Source: Pseudomonas sp. BP8 (GTDB lineage Bacteria > Pseudomonadota > Gammaproteobacteria > Pseudomonadales > Pseudomonadaceae). From it: a stretch of DNA of 64,000 bases. The DNA lies in the NCBI RefSeq assembly GCF_017875955.1, contig NZ_JAGINK010000001.1:2944501-3008500 (forward strand), given 5' to 3'. The notes below the pieces were generated by a model. That model was given only the letters and a program-made list of their open reading frames with translations, was not told the DNA's origin and ran no database searches. This document shows positions 43,352 to 51,823 of this stretch, in pieces (the first letter of the stretch is position 1; each line of letters opens with the position of its first letter). Both the position numbers and the translations under genes were made by a program.

Positions 43352-44173
43352 CTGCAAAACTCTAATTGTGCCGGGCACCTGTTGCTGCTCTCACTTAGCC
43401 TGGTACTGGCGCCCACGCTAGCGCTGGCGGTGGACGACTGTCAGCACCTGACCGCCACGGGCAACCCCGAATACCCGCCGTACCTGTGGCGCGACCCGCA
43501 CAACCCCCAGCAACTGATCGGCGCCAATGTCGATCTGCTCAAGCATGTCGCCCATCAACTTGATCTGGAGATTGAGGTGCTCTACAGCGGCCCCTGGTCG
43601 CGCGCCCAGGAGGAGGTACGCACGGGGCGCATTGACATGCTCGCGGGCTACTTCATCACCCAGGCGCGCCAGCAATCAATGGATTTCATCAAGCCGGCGT
43701 TTCTTGCCACGCCCAGCGTGGTCTGGGTCCGCCAGGGGGATGCCTTCGCCTACGCGGGCTGGGACGACTTGAAGGGGCGCAATGGCGGTACGCTGGTCAG
43801 CAACAGCCATGGCCAGGCGTTCGATGACTACGCTAAGGCCAACCTGAGCCTGGAGGCTGTACCCAGTGCCAGCCAGGCGTTTCAAAAGCTGCTGCACAGA
43901 CGCAATGATTACGTGATCTTCGAGCAGTATCCGGGGATGGCCCTGGCGCGCACGTTGGGCTTGGAAAAGAGCCTGCACGTGCTGCAACCACCCGTGTCCA
44001 GTGAAGGCTTGTACCTGGCGCTGTCGCAGGATTCGTCCTGCAATCAGCCCCGCTTGCGTGAACAACTGGAAGAGAAGATGAAAGAAGTGGTGGCCAGTGA
44101 GCTACCCGCGCAATGGGTCGCGCGCAACCTTGAGTTGTGGAACCGCCAGCAGGCCCACGCGACGGTGCCGTGA
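43352..44173 (+). CDS. Periplasmic solute-binding protein, family 3 (amino-acid type)
   Basis: Protein of about 270 residues of the SBP_bac_3 fold. After a signal sequence (LLLSLSLVLAPTLALA) come GNPEYPPYLWRD, LIGANVDLLKHVA, SRAQEEVRTGRIDMLAGYF and DYVIFEQYPG, the typical order of amino-acid or polar-ligand binding proteins. No permease or ATPase gene is adjacent, so it may work with a distant transporter or as a sensor-like orphan. The start is unusual: no ATG or GTG fits. CTG 43352 has AAGGAGGG seven bases upstream; TTG 43382 lacks such a site and would clip the signal peptide. Divergent from the DAO-type gene. Confidence 0.82.
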   Translation: MQNSNCAGHLLLLSLSLVLAPTLALAVDDCQHLTATGNPEYPPYLWRDPHNPQQLIGANVDLLKHVAHQLDLEIEVLYSGPWSRAQEEVRTGRIDMLAGYFITQARQQSMDFIKPAFLATPSVVWVRQGDAFAYAGWDDLKGRNGGTLVSNSHGQAFDDYAKANLSLEAVPSASQAFQKLLHRRNDYVIFEQYPGMALARTLGLEKSLHVLQPPVSSEGLYLALSQDSSCNQPRLREQLEEKMKEVVASELPAQWVARNLELWNRQQAHATVP

Positions 44174-44196
44174 GCGCCAGACCTAACCGTTAACCG

Positions 44197-44400
44197 TTAA
44201 CCGATACCCGCCTGATTCCTTCTCGAACACTCCGCTTCGGCGTCTGCGCGCCGGTTGAACGTGGGTGTGAGCCTGAGTTTTTCGACATTGTCGTACAGGT
44301 CAAAGCCGGTTACGGCGACCTTGGTATCGAAAAAGCTACCCCGCTGGTGGCTGTGCTTTTCCGTAGGCACAGCCGGAACAACTACGAAACGCGGTCGCAT
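44197..44400 (-). CDS. Small conserved hypothetical protein
   Basis: A 67-residue protein. FDLYDNVEKLRLTPTFNRRA followed by DAEAECSRRN resembles a small-protein pattern I recall from Pseudomonas, without a known function. GGGGAGG lies eight bases before ATG 44400, a strong ribosome-binding site. It is convergent with the binding-protein gene. An inverted repeat at 44416-44440 lies directly upstream. Confidence 0.62.
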   Translation of the reverse strand: MRPRFVVVPAVPTEKHSHQRGSFFDTKVAVTGFDLYDNVEKLRLTPTFNRRADAEAECSRRNQAGIG

Positions 44401-44415
44401 GCTAAGTGCCTCCCC

Positions 44416-44440
44416 AGGCTAATCAATTAACTATTAGCCT
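44416..44440. promoter_or_regulatory. Inverted repeat upstream of the small conserved gene
   Basis: AGGCTAAT-N9-ATTAGCCT, perfect arms of eight, 16 bases before the start at 44400. It may be an operator or an RNA hairpin in the leader, in which case it would lie just ahead of the ribosome-binding site. Confidence 0.4.
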
Positions 44441-44496
44441 CGGACATGCTGAGCCGCAAGACGGCTAATGATAAGGCGACAGACGGCAGGTTAGCG

Positions 44497-44528
44497 CCAG
44501 CCCATTCAAGGCCTGTTGAACGGGCTGG
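44497..44528 (-). terminator. Hairpin downstream of the set 3 receptor gene
   Basis: CCAGCCC pairs with GGGCTGG and the inner TTCAA with TTGAA, giving a long stem 23 bases after the receptor stop. No T run follows, so it may protect the mRNA 3' end rather than terminate. Confidence 0.45.
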
Positions 44529-44551
44529 GCATCAGCATCGGTAGAGCCCGG

Positions 44552-47002
44552 TCAGAACTCCCACCTGGTGGTGAGCATCACGTTGCGCGGCTCACCATAG
44601 TAGGTGGTGTCGAAGTTACCCAGGCCACTCAGGTAGCGCTTGTCGGTCACGTTGTTGGCGTTGACGGTAAAGCTCAGGTGCTCGTTGTACTGGTAGCGGG
44701 TCATCAGGTCGACGAGGCTGTAGCCGCCTTGCTTGATGCGCGTGTAATCGCCGACGTTGTTGCTGTAGATCTGCCCGTAGAAGCTGCTCTGGTAGCTGAT
44801 GCCGCCACCCACGGTCACCTGGTCGAGCACGCCCGGCAGGCGGTAGGTGGTAAACACCCGGACCACGTGCTCAGGCTTGGTGGTGGTCAACGGGTAGCCG
44901 TAGATGCGCTGCTCGTCCTGATCGCGGGTACGTGCGTAGGTGTAGCCTGCCGACAGGTTCCAGCCCGCGCTCAGCTCACCTGCCAGTTCCAGTTCGATAC
45001 CCTGGGTAGTGGCGCCGTCGATGGCTTTGTAGATGCCCTCGTTGGTGATCGGGTTGGTGCCGATGGACTCGGCCACGTTGTCTTGCTCGATGCGAAACAC
45101 GGCCAGGCTGGCATTGAGTCGGCCATCCAGATAGGCCGCCTTCAGGCCCGCCTCATAGGCGTCGCCCTCGACCGGCTCAAGGGTGGCGCCATTGATGTCC
45201 TTGTAGATCTGCGGTTGATAGATCGAGGTGTAACTGGCGTAGACCGAGTACACCTCGTCGAGGTCGTAGACGATACCGGCATAGGGCGTGACCACGCCGT
45301 GCTGCTGGTAGCTGGCGTGGGTGTCGTCAGTGCCGCTGTCGGCGTTGTAGCGGTAGTCTTCGTTGTACTTGAAGGTGCTCAGGCGGCTGCCAAGAATGAT
45401 CGAAAGGTCATCGGTCGGGCGCAGGCGCGTGGCCAGGTAGACGCCGTTCTGGCTCTGCGTGCGTTCGTACTTGCCGTTTTTCGGAAACGCCTGTTCCGGG
45501 AGGTTGCCGTTCCACTCGAAGATGCTCCCCGGCACCATGCTGAACGCGCTGGTATCGAAGGTGGCGCCGGTCTGGCGTGAGTGCGAGGCCATTACCCCAG
45601 CCACCAGTTCGTGCTGCCGACCGCCCAGGCTGAATGGCCCGGACAGGTTGATATCGGCGGTGTTCTGCACACGGTGGCCTTCCCAGCGGCCCCAATACAG
45701 GAACATGCCTTCGCCGCTGACCGGGTCCGGGTTGCCGCCACTGGCCGAGGCCAGCCGGGTGTCGTGGTCGGTGGTTTTCTGGTCGAGGCTGAGCTTGAGC
45801 TTCCAGTCGTTGGCCAGCGCTTGCTCAAGGCCCGCGAAGTAGGTAGTGGAGTCGAAGTCGCGACGGCTCCAGTCGGCACCGGGGTTGAAGCTGCGGGAGA
45901 AGTCGGTGCGGCTGCCGTCGGCGAAGTACACCGGGTTGCCGGTCCAGGTCGAGCCGCGCGGGGTCACGCTCTGCTTGTCGATCCCGAAGGTGAGCAGGGT
46001 ATCCGGGGTGACGTCGGCTTCGAGGATGCCGTAGAAGACGTCCTTCTTCTGCTTGTAGTGGTCCTGATACGACTTGCGGTCCTGGTAGGCCCCTACCACG
46101 CGTCCGCGGACACTGCCGCTGTCGTTGATCGGGCCAGAAAGATCGGCCTGGGTGCGGTAGTCGTCCCATGAGCCTGCGCTGGCACTGAGCGAGCCCTTGA
46201 AGGTGTTGGTGGGTTTTTTGCGCACCAGATTGACGGTGGCCGAGGGGTCACCGGAGCCGGTCATCAGGCCGGTGGCGCCCTTGATCACTTCGACGCGGTC
46301 GAAAGTAGCCATGTCGACATGGGTGGTGCCTTCGTCGTACACGCCGTCATAGACGGTGTTGATGCCATCGTACTGATAGTTGGTGATGGCAAAGCCGCGC
46401 GTGGAGTACTCCATGCGCTCGCTGTCATAGGCCTGCTGGCTGATCCCGGGGGTATTGCGCAGCACATCGCCGATGTCTTGCGAGCCCTGGTCGTCCATTT
46501 GCTGGCGGGTCACGACGGTGACCGATTGCGGCGTCTGGCGCAGGGTCAGCGGCAGCTTGGTGGCGCTGGAAGTGATGCCGGTGGTGTAGGACCCGCTGCC
46601 TTCGGTGGTCTGGCCCAGCCCAAGGGCATCGACGTTGGTTGCGCCCAGCTCCAGCGCGCCGCTTTCGTCCGTCCCGCCGACCAGTACATAGACGCCATTG
46701 GCCTGGCGTACCACCTGCAGCCCGCTGCCCGCGAGCAATGCGGCAAAGCCGCTGTCGACGCTGTACTGTCCCTGCAGACCCGGCGAGTTCAGCCCCTTTA
46801 CCCGCGCGGCATCGAACGACAGTGCCAGGCCCGAGACACTGGCAAATCGGCTCAGGGCCTCGGCCAGGGTGCCTGGCGCCACGTTGTAGGCGCGAGTCTG
46901 ACCAACGCTGGCCTCGGCGGCGATGGAGGTCGTCGACCAGCCAATGCCTGCTACCGAGGCCAGTTGAATTGCGAGTGCCAAAGCGGCGTGCGGTCGTTGC
47001 AT
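44552..47002 (-). CDS. TonB-dependent siderophore receptor with signalling domain (FpvA-like)
   Basis: Outer-membrane receptor of 816 residues. The start at 47002 begins a proper signal peptide (LALAIQLASVAGIGWS, ending SIAAEA); the frame is open to 47089 without one. STN domain: RAYNVAPGTLAEALSRFASV. Plug: PQSVTVVTRQQMDDQGSQDI and VEVIKGATGLMTGSG. The barrel ends YYGEPRNVMLTTRWEF with a terminal Phe, the FpvA-type ending. It is last in sigma, fecR, receptor set 3. FpvA-like ends suggest a pyoverdine or similar siderophore, perhaps of a foreign strain. Confidence 0.93.
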   Translation of the reverse strand: MQRPHAALALAIQLASVAGIGWSTTSIAAEASVGQTRAYNVAPGTLAEALSRFASVSGLALSFDAARVKGLNSPGLQGQYSVDSGFAALLAGSGLQVVRQANGVYVLVGGTDESGALELGATNVDALGLGQTTEGSGSYTTGITSSATKLPLTLRQTPQSVTVVTRQQMDDQGSQDIGDVLRNTPGISQQAYDSERMEYSTRGFAITNYQYDGINTVYDGVYDEGTTHVDMATFDRVEVIKGATGLMTGSGDPSATVNLVRKKPTNTFKGSLSASAGSWDDYRTQADLSGPINDSGSVRGRVVGAYQDRKSYQDHYKQKKDVFYGILEADVTPDTLLTFGIDKQSVTPRGSTWTGNPVYFADGSRTDFSRSFNPGADWSRRDFDSTTYFAGLEQALANDWKLKLSLDQKTTDHDTRLASASGGNPDPVSGEGMFLYWGRWEGHRVQNTADINLSGPFSLGGRQHELVAGVMASHSRQTGATFDTSAFSMVPGSIFEWNGNLPEQAFPKNGKYERTQSQNGVYLATRLRPTDDLSIILGSRLSTFKYNEDYRYNADSGTDDTHASYQQHGVVTPYAGIVYDLDEVYSVYASYTSIYQPQIYKDINGATLEPVEGDAYEAGLKAAYLDGRLNASLAVFRIEQDNVAESIGTNPITNEGIYKAIDGATTQGIELELAGELSAGWNLSAGYTYARTRDQDEQRIYGYPLTTTKPEHVVRVFTTYRLPGVLDQVTVGGGISYQSSFYGQIYSNNVGDYTRIKQGGYSLVDLMTRYQYNEHLSFTVNANNVTDKRYLSGLGNFDTTYYGEPRNVMLTTRWEF

Positions 47003-47093
47003 GGCTGTCTGGGTTCCCTTTGGAAAATCCACGATTGATATCGGATGTGCACAAGGGCCGGACGGGCGCGGAGAAAAGTGCAACGTCACGCAG

Positions 47094-47105
47094 ATTTATT
47101 TTCAG
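47094..47105 (-). promoter_or_regulatory. Candidate ECF-sigma-dependent promoter element of the set 3 receptor
   Basis: The minus strand reads CTGAAAATAAAT, identical to the motif at 4816-4827 and also just after the fecR-like stop codon (five bases). It lies about 90 bases before the receptor start. Confidence 0.45.
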
Positions 47106-47110
47106 GAATG

Positions 47111-48079
47111 TCAGGCGCGGGCTTTGACCGTGACCCACCAGCGGGTACGGCGGACGATGTCGACGGCGAATGTGCTCTCCAGCGCAGTCAGGGCCAGATC
47201 GGTGTCGGTAATGGGGAAGGTCCCCGAGACCTTCAGCCCGGCCACTTCGGGCGCGCACCTCAAGACCCCGGGCCGATAGCGCGATAACTCATCGATCAAC
47301 TGGCCCAAGGGCCGGTCGATGGCAATCAGGCTGCCCTGTTCCCAGGATGCAACCGAGGCATCATTGTCGTGCACTGCGCCTATGCCGGCTGGCCCGAACG
47401 AGGCGCGTTGACCGGCCTCAAGGCGCAACGCTGGCTTGGCGTCGACGGTCAGTTGCACGGCCTTTTCCAGTACTGCCACCTCGCTGCCGTGCTCATCCTG
47501 GGACACACTGAAGCGGGTTCCCAGCGCCAATACCCGGCCATCGCGGGTATCGATCATGAACGGTCTTGCGGCGGCATCCCGCGCAGTAGTGATCAGCACC
47601 CGACCGCGGCGCAACACCAGCAGGCGCCGCTGCCCGTCGAATCGCACATCGACTGCGCTGTCGGTGTCGAGCAATAGCTGGCTGCCATCCGCCAACTTCA
47701 CCTCGCGCCGCTCACCGATGCCGCTGCGACAGTCCGCGCTCCACGCGCGCGGCCCGTCGCTACGCCAGGCAAACGCGCCGAGGGTTGCCCCGCCGAACAC
47801 CGTAGCCATGCCCAGCAGCACTTGCCGGCGGGCATGGCCAGCGCCCAGCAATGTTGCCGATGCGAGCCGGGCAGGCAGGCCGTCGATGTTATGGGTTACC
47901 GCCTGCATGCGCTGCCAGACTTCGCGGTTCAGTTCACTGGCCTGGTACCAGCGTTGCCAGCGCCCGTGATCGCTAGGCGTGGCACTTCCGGATGACAGAC
48001 GCGCGAACCAGCGCGCAGCTTCGCGCACCGCCTCTTTCTGCGCGGGGGTAGGTGGCTGGTTCACAGGTTCTGCTGCCAT
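47111..48079 (-). CDS. FecR-family anti-sigma regulator
   Basis: Regulator of about 320 residues. Anti-sigma domain: EAARWFARLSSG and WYQASELNREVWQRM. Membrane segment near 85-100 (VLLGMATVFGGATLGAFAW). Periplasmic FecR region: GERREVKLADGSQLLLDT and VLALGTRFSV; C-terminal STN-like part: LKVSGTFPITDTDLAL. Two starts are possible: ATG 48079, overlapping the sigma gene by 19 bases, or GTG 48064, giving a four-base GTGA overlap like set 1. Both have weak ribosome-binding sites, consistent with coupling to sigma translation. Confidence 0.9.
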   Translation of the reverse strand: MAAEPVNQPPTPAQKEAVREAARWFARLSSGSATPSDHGRWQRWYQASELNREVWQRMQAVTHNIDGLPARLASATLLGAGHARRQVLLGMATVFGGATLGAFAWRSDGPRAWSADCRSGIGERREVKLADGSQLLLDTDSAVDVRFDGQRRLLVLRRGRVLITTARDAAARPFMIDTRDGRVLALGTRFSVSQDEHGSEVAVLEKAVQLTVDAKPALRLEAGQRASFGPAGIGAVHDNDASVASWEQGSLIAIDRPLGQLIDELSRYRPGVLRCAPEVAGLKVSGTFPITDTDLALTALESTFAVDIVRRTRWWVTVKARA

Positions 48080-48579
48080 TGCAACAGGCAACAATGCTCC
48101 ATGGCCTTGGCCATATGGTTATTCACGGTGCGCAGCGAGATGCCGAGCTGCGCGGCAATCTGCGCATAGGTACAGCCATCTAGCTGCGACAGAATGAACA
48201 CTTGGCGCACCCGCGCGCCAAGGCCGGCGAGCATCTGGTCGACCTCGACCAAGGCCTCGAACAGAATCGCCTGGGTTTCGACATCCGGTACGTCGTGGGC
48301 CGGCAGCAGGCTCAAGCTCTCTAAGTAGGCTTGTTCCAGCGAGCGGCGCCGAAACAAGTCGATCATCAGCCCCTTGGCCACCGTCGAGAGGAATTGGCGC
48401 GGCTCACGTATCTCGACAGCGTTACGTGCCTTGAGCACTTTGACGAACGTGTCCTGGACCAGATCGGCCGCGTCGCAGGCGCTGCCCACACGCCTGTGCA
48501 GCCAGCCGCGCAGCCAGGTGTTGTGTTCAACGTAGAGTTTGGTGACGGCGCCATGCAAGGCGGGGGAGTCAGCCGACAT
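48061..48579 (-). CDS. ECF sigma factor, FecI-like
   Basis: Sigma factor of 172 residues. Region 2: SACDAADLVQDTFVKVLKAR and FLSTVAKGLMIDLFRRR; region 4: VRQVFILSQLDGCTYAQIAA then the recognition helix near RTVNNHMAKA. First gene of set 3. A Fur-box-like site precedes it. Very similar in layout to the sigma genes at 5801 and 19591. Confidence 0.92.
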   Translation of the reverse strand: MSADSPALHGAVTKLYVEHNTWLRGWLHRRVGSACDAADLVQDTFVKVLKARNAVEIREPRQFLSTVAKGLMIDLFRRRSLEQAYLESLSLLPAHDVPDVETQAILFEALVEVDQMLAGLGARVRQVFILSQLDGCTYAQIAAQLGISLRTVNNHMAKAMEHCCLLQWQQNL

Positions 48580-48595
48580 GGCCTGCGTCTCAAAT

Positions 48596-48614
48596 GGTAA
48601 TTGATCGCATTATT
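48596..48614 (-). promoter_or_regulatory. Fur-box-like operator upstream of set 3 sigma gene
   Basis: GGTAATTGATCGCATTATT matches the two ends of the Fur consensus well (GGTAAT and CATTAT) but not the centre, 11 of 19 positions. It is 16 bases before the sigma start. Confidence 0.5.
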
Positions 48615-48674
48615 ATTGATGTTTTACCGCGCTCGCAAGTCTTCTTGGTGGATGCTAGGCGTTCAGGTCAGGGC

Positions 48675-49142
48675 TCAGCGCAGGTGTAACAGCCGGTCCA
48701 GAGACATTGCGCCGGCGCCGCGAGCGAGCAGTAGCAGGAGCAGGCCGGCCCAGCACAGGTGAGTGGGCCAGGCATCCGGGTAGACAAAGACCTGGATCAC
48801 CGCGGTCATGGCAAGCAAGGCCGCTGCGGAAAATCGGGTAAACAGACCCAGCACCAGCAGTAATGGGAACAGATGCTCGGCGTAGGTCGCGAGGTGCGCT
48901 GCAAGCCAGGGCGAGACGAGCGGCAAGGCATATTCGCTTTGGAACAATTCATAAGTGCCAGGCGTGATGCTCAGCCAGCCTTCGACCTTGGTGCGACCTG
49001 AGAGAAAGAACACCGAGGCGATGCCCAATCGTGCGACCAGGCACAGCACCGTGTCGCTCAAGATCAGCTGCAGGTGCTCGGCGGTGCGGTTCCAGTGCTG
49101 ATGCAGGGCGTTATGCGTGGCGGGAGAGTGGTGGGTATCCAT
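48675..49142 (-). CDS. DoxX-family membrane protein of the bufferin operon
   Basis: Membrane protein of 155 residues with four hydrophobic helices: [57 protein letters not shown] and [18 protein letters not shown]. The first helix and GRTKVEGW are DoxX hallmarks. In bufferin operons a DoxX protein is the usual last gene. It lies eight bases after bufC. A redox or quinone-linked role in the membrane is likely but unproven. Confidence 0.87.
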   Translation of the reverse strand: MDTHHSPATHNALHQHWNRTAEHLQLILSDTVLCLVARLGIASVFFLSGRTKVEGWLSITPGTYELFQSEYALPLVSPWLAAHLATYAEHLFPLLLVLGLFTRFSAAALLAMTAVIQVFVYPDAWPTHLCWAGLLLLLLARGAGAMSLDRLLHLR

Positions 49143-49150
49143 GCTGATGT

Positions 49151-49909
49151 TTACTCGAATGAGAGCGGACGGAAAACCTGGGCATGCAACAACCGACCGA
49201 GCAGGTCGGTAAAATCCAGGTCAGGTTGGGCTTGCTCGGCAAGCAGAGACGCGTCTTCCAGTGAGAGGCCCGCAGCGCAGGCATCGAGAAAGACACAGCC
49301 GCCAATCTCCAGCGGTTGATAGGCCACACCTTGCTCATCACCACTTAGCAGTGCGCCTTCCCCGACCCAGGGTTGAGCAGTTGGCCAAGTCAGGCCTTCT
49401 CGACTGTGGCGCCAAAGGCTGTAGATCGGATGCTGTGGGAACCAGCGCCAGCGCACACTGTTGCGTGGGCTGAGCTGACTACGTGCCAGGTCACTGGCGG
49501 TCATGCCGGCCAGCCCGGTCAGCTCAAGGTGCGGATCGTTGGCAGCGGCAAACGCTTCGCCCCACAAGACATCCAGGCGAGCGACGTCGCTCAGGTAGAC
49601 CAGACCGTGCTGGCCTTGCAGTTCCTCATCGAGAAAGGCCGGGAAGGTCGCGCCGTAGTAGATCAGGCGCGGGTCGCTGGGAGGCGTTCGCTCGGCGTAG
49701 GCGGTGGCAACGCTGCGCATCCAGTCGTTTCCTACCAAGGTCTGGACACTGGGGAAGTTGGCGCACAGGGCGTCGACACAGCCCGCCAGCACGGTGTTGC
49801 GGTACACCGCGAACGCCGCTTGTTCGGTCAACCCTGCTAATTGCGGTGCGCTGCGCAGATACAGCGCCTCGACAAACGTTTGCTGAAACTGGCCAAGGGT
49901 GAGATTCAT
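49151..49909 (-). CDS. bufC: Bufferin biosynthesis partner protein BufC (DUF2063)
   Basis: Protein of 252 residues with an N-terminal DUF2063 domain ([47 protein letters not shown]), formerly called a putative DNA-binding domain. In MNIO systems this partner presents the precursor peptide to the oxygenase. The C-terminal part is less conserved. Its ATG overlaps the bufB stop by four bases (ATGA), fitting a BufB-BufC complex. Confidence 0.9.
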   Translation of the reverse strand: MNLTLGQFQQTFVEALYLRSAPQLAGLTEQAAFAVYRNTVLAGCVDALCANFPSVQTLVGNDWMRSVATAYAERTPPSDPRLIYYGATFPAFLDEELQGQHGLVYLSDVARLDVLWGEAFAAANDPHLELTGLAGMTASDLARSQLSPRNSVRWRWFPQHPIYSLWRHSREGLTWPTAQPWVGEGALLSGDEQGVAYQPLEIGGCVFLDACAAGLSLEDASLLAEQAQPDLDFTDLLGRLLHAQVFRPLSFE

Positions 49910-50739
49910 GCCCAGCCTCCCGCCTGATCGAGGGCCGCTTGGGCCAGGTCGCGCTCACTGAGCAGCTCGGTGAACGCAGGAATATTGCCGTCACGTTCGA
50001 TCAGCGTCGGACGCGGACCGATGCGCTGGATCAATTGCCGGTACAACGCCCAGACCGGCGCGGCGATGCTGGCGTCATGCGAGTCGATCAGCAGTGTGCC
50101 CTGTGCATCCGTGCTGTGGCCGGCCAAGTGCACTTCAGTAACAGCCTCAACCGGAAAGCGTGCGAGGTAATCGCTCGCGCTGGTGCCGAGGTTGTGGGCA
50201 CTGACATGGACATTGTTGATATCCAGCAGCAGGCCACAGCCGGTGCGTCGGACCAGCTCGTCGAGAAAGCCGATTTCATCCCAGTCGTGCCCGTGCAGAT
50301 GGAGGTAATGACTAGGATTTTCGATGGAGATACAGCGCCCCAGCGCATCCTGGGTACGCTGGATGTTGGCCGCAATGCGCACCAGCGCCTCGTCGCTGCG
50401 GGGAAAGGGCAGCAGGTCGGGATGGTACTGGCCCTGCCAGGTCGACCAGGCCAGGTGCTCCGACACCAGTACCGGCTGAACCTGATCGATCAAGCTGCGC
50501 AAGCGCTGCAAGTGCAGTGCATCCGGTTCGGCGTCGGCCGCCAGGGACAGCGCAACGCCGTGCAACGACAGTGGATGGCGCTCGGCGATTGTTCTCAGCC
50601 AGGCCAGGCGTGGGCCACCGACCATGTAGTTTTCCGGGTGGACTTCAAACCACAACCCCTGCGCGCAGCACGCCATGGCCTGGGCATAGTGTTCGGCCTT
50701 GAGTGAAAGCCCGGCGCCCATTGGCGTAACTCGGCTCAT
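49906..50739 (-). CDS. bufB: MNIO (DUF692) multinuclear non-haem iron oxygenase BufB
   Basis: TIM-barrel enzyme of 277 residues that modifies cysteines of the bufferin precursor; in studied bufferins it makes thiooxazole heterocycles. Probable iron ligands are His60 (LSLHGVALS), His95 (SEHLAW), Glu140 (ISIENPSHY), Asp173 and His178 (DINNVHVS), His208 (HLAGHS), His221 (DSHDAS) and Glu248 (LIERDGNIP). FEVHPENY near 31-38 is the family start motif. All positions expected for an active MNIO are present. It follows bufA by 16 bases and overlaps bufC. Confidence 0.93.
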   Translation of the reverse strand: MSRVTPMGAGLSLKAEHYAQAMACCAQGLWFEVHPENYMVGGPRLAWLRTIAERHPLSLHGVALSLAADAEPDALHLQRLRSLIDQVQPVLVSEHLAWSTWQGQYHPDLLPFPRSDEALVRIAANIQRTQDALGRCISIENPSHYLHLHGHDWDEIGFLDELVRRTGCGLLLDINNVHVSAHNLGTSASDYLARFPVEAVTEVHLAGHSTDAQGTLLIDSHDASIAAPVWALYRQLIQRIGPRPTLIERDGNIPAFTELLSERDLAQAALDQAGGWA

Positions 50740-50755
50740 GGTCGTTGGCCTGTGC

Positions 50756-51043
50756 TCAGGACTTCATCGGGGTGAGGGAGCCCATGCCATTGGGCGTCTT
50801 GATCGAGGTGCAGGTGCCCATTGGTACGTTTTTCCAGTGCATGCCGTCGTAGTCTTTTTTCGCGCTGCCTGCGCAGCTGGTGCCGGCGCCGGCTTTGCAG
50901 TCATTCTTGCCGGCCATGGCGACGCCGTAGCATTTCTCCATGGTCGCGCCACTGCTCGGCTGGCTAGTGGTTTCAGCGGCCATGGCAACGCCTGCCAGCG
51001 AAGCGAGGGCAAGGGCGGCGGTGGCGAGGGCGAGGGTTTTCAT
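50756..51043 (-). CDS. bufA: Bufferin precursor BufA (DUF2282), copper-binding RiPP
   Basis: Precursor of 95 residues. Residues 1-22 are a signal peptide ([13 protein letters not shown]), so the product is periplasmic. The mature part has exactly four Cys: 38 (EKCYGVA), 49 (KNDCKAG), 57 (TSCAGS) and 78 (MGTCTS), with the bufferin-1 pattern [15 protein letters not shown] and [13 protein letters not shown]. In characterised bufferins the central cysteines are cyclised by BufB and the product binds copper, protecting the cell. It is the first gene of bufA-bufB-bufC-doxX. A GTAACC-N16-CGAA box lies about 55 bases upstream. Confidence 0.93.
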   Translation of the reverse strand: MKTLALATAALALASLAGVAMAAETTSQPSSGATMEKCYGVAMAGKNDCKAGAGTSCAGSAKKDYDGMHWKNVPMGTCTSIKTPNGMGSLTPMKS

Positions 51044-51098
51044 AGGGGTGTCTCCAAAGGATGGGGCCGCGGTCGAGTACCGGCGGCTCAGGGAGTAA

Positions 51099-51124
51099 TT
51101 CGTGGCATGCGCCGATCGGGTTAC
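51099..51124 (-). promoter_or_regulatory. ECF (SigF-type) promoter of the buf operon
   Basis: On the minus strand GTAACC (51124-51119), 16 bases, CGAA (51102-51099). This is the form I recall for SigF-dependent promoters in Caulobacter. It lies about 56 bases before bufA and would give a leader of roughly 45-50 nt. Confidence 0.75.
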
Positions 51125-51131
51125 AGCCCCA

Positions 51132-51146
51132 CGAAAATATTTTTCG
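51132..51146. promoter_or_regulatory. Palindrome in the divergent buf/sigma region
   Basis: CGAAAA-TAT-TTTTCG, perfect, lies between the two ECF boxes, just behind the bufA -35 element. A possible operator or simply an AT-rich UP-like element. Confidence 0.3.
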
Positions 51147-51219
51147 CAATCTTGCTGAGCGCCTACCGTAAGGAAGTAGGTGCTAGGTTATCTGGGCGAT
51201 GAATAAATCTACTGAAGGT

Positions 51220-51245
51220 GTAACCTTGGCGGCCCATGCAACGAA
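51220..51245 (+). promoter_or_regulatory. Second SigF-type box, overlapping the predicted sigma start
   Basis: GTAACC (51220-51225), 16 bases, CGAA (51242-51245), identical in elements and spacing to the buf promoter. It suggests autoregulation of the sigma gene. The -10 element covers codons 3-4 of the predicted reading frame. Confidence 0.6.
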
Positions 51246-51823
51246 CTAACCCACAGGACCTGCTTCATGCCCGCGAGTTGCAGTTGCAGGCCCTGCTACT
51301 GAAGGGGCTGGCAGGTGATGCGGGGGCATATCGCGAGTTCCTCTCGGCACTTGCGGTGCACATGCGCGGTTTTCTGCGGCGGCGCCTGCCGCAGCACCCG
51401 GCCGAGGTCGAGGACCTGCTGCAAGAGGTACTGCTGGCGGTGCACAATGCCCGCCACACGTATCGGGCGCAGCAGCCGCTGACTGCTTGGGTACAAGCGA
51501 TTGCTCGCTACAAACTGGCCGATTACCGGCGCGCCTACGCCCGTCGCGATGCGCGGCACGAGCTGCTTGAGGACGATAGCGATCTGTTTGCCAGCAACGA
51601 CGAAGAGCAGTCTCAGGCCAGTCGCGACTTGCTCAAACTGCTTGAGTACTTGCCGGAGCGGCAGCGCTTGCCAATCGTCCACGTCAAGCTCGAGGGCTTG
51701 TCGGTTGAGCAGGCGGCGCAGGTCACCGGGCTCTCCAGTTCGGCGGTCAAAGTGGGCATACACCGGGGCTTGAAGGCCTTGGCCAGGCTGATCCGAGGTA
51801 GGAATGACAATGAAGACCGATGA
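51236..51823 (+). CDS. ECF sigma factor controlling bufferin genes (SigF-like)
   Basis: Sigma factor of up to 195 residues. Region 2: GFLRRRLPQHPAEVEDLLQE, VLLAVHNARHTY and LTAWVQAIARYKLADYRRAY; region 4: YLPERQRLPIVHVKLEGLSV and GLSSSAVKVGIHRGLKALA. It overlaps the NrsF-type gene, and the divergent buf operon carries the matching promoter box. The ATG at 51236 lacks a ribosome-binding site and lies inside a SigF-type box, so transcripts from that box would need a later start; in-frame TTG codons at 51278 and 51284 would keep both sigma domains. The true N-terminus is unsettled. Confidence 0.88.
   Translation: MQRTNPQDLLHARELQLQALLLKGLAGDAGAYREFLSALAVHMRGFLRRRLPQHPAEVEDLLQEVLLAVHNARHTYRAQQPLTAWVQAIARYKLADYRRAYARRDARHELLEDDSDLFASNDEEQSQASRDLLKLLEYLPERQRLPIVHVKLEGLSVEQAAQVTGLSSSAVKVGIHRGLKALARLIRGRNDNEDR

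Noticed and set aside
44182..44200. Short tandem repeat of CCGTTAA
   Set aside because: Only about two and a half copies between convergent genes; too short to support a function.
44464..44482. Fur-like half site (GCTAATGATAA)
   Set aside because: Only the left half matches; it lies downstream of the set 3 receptor rather than before a sigma gene.
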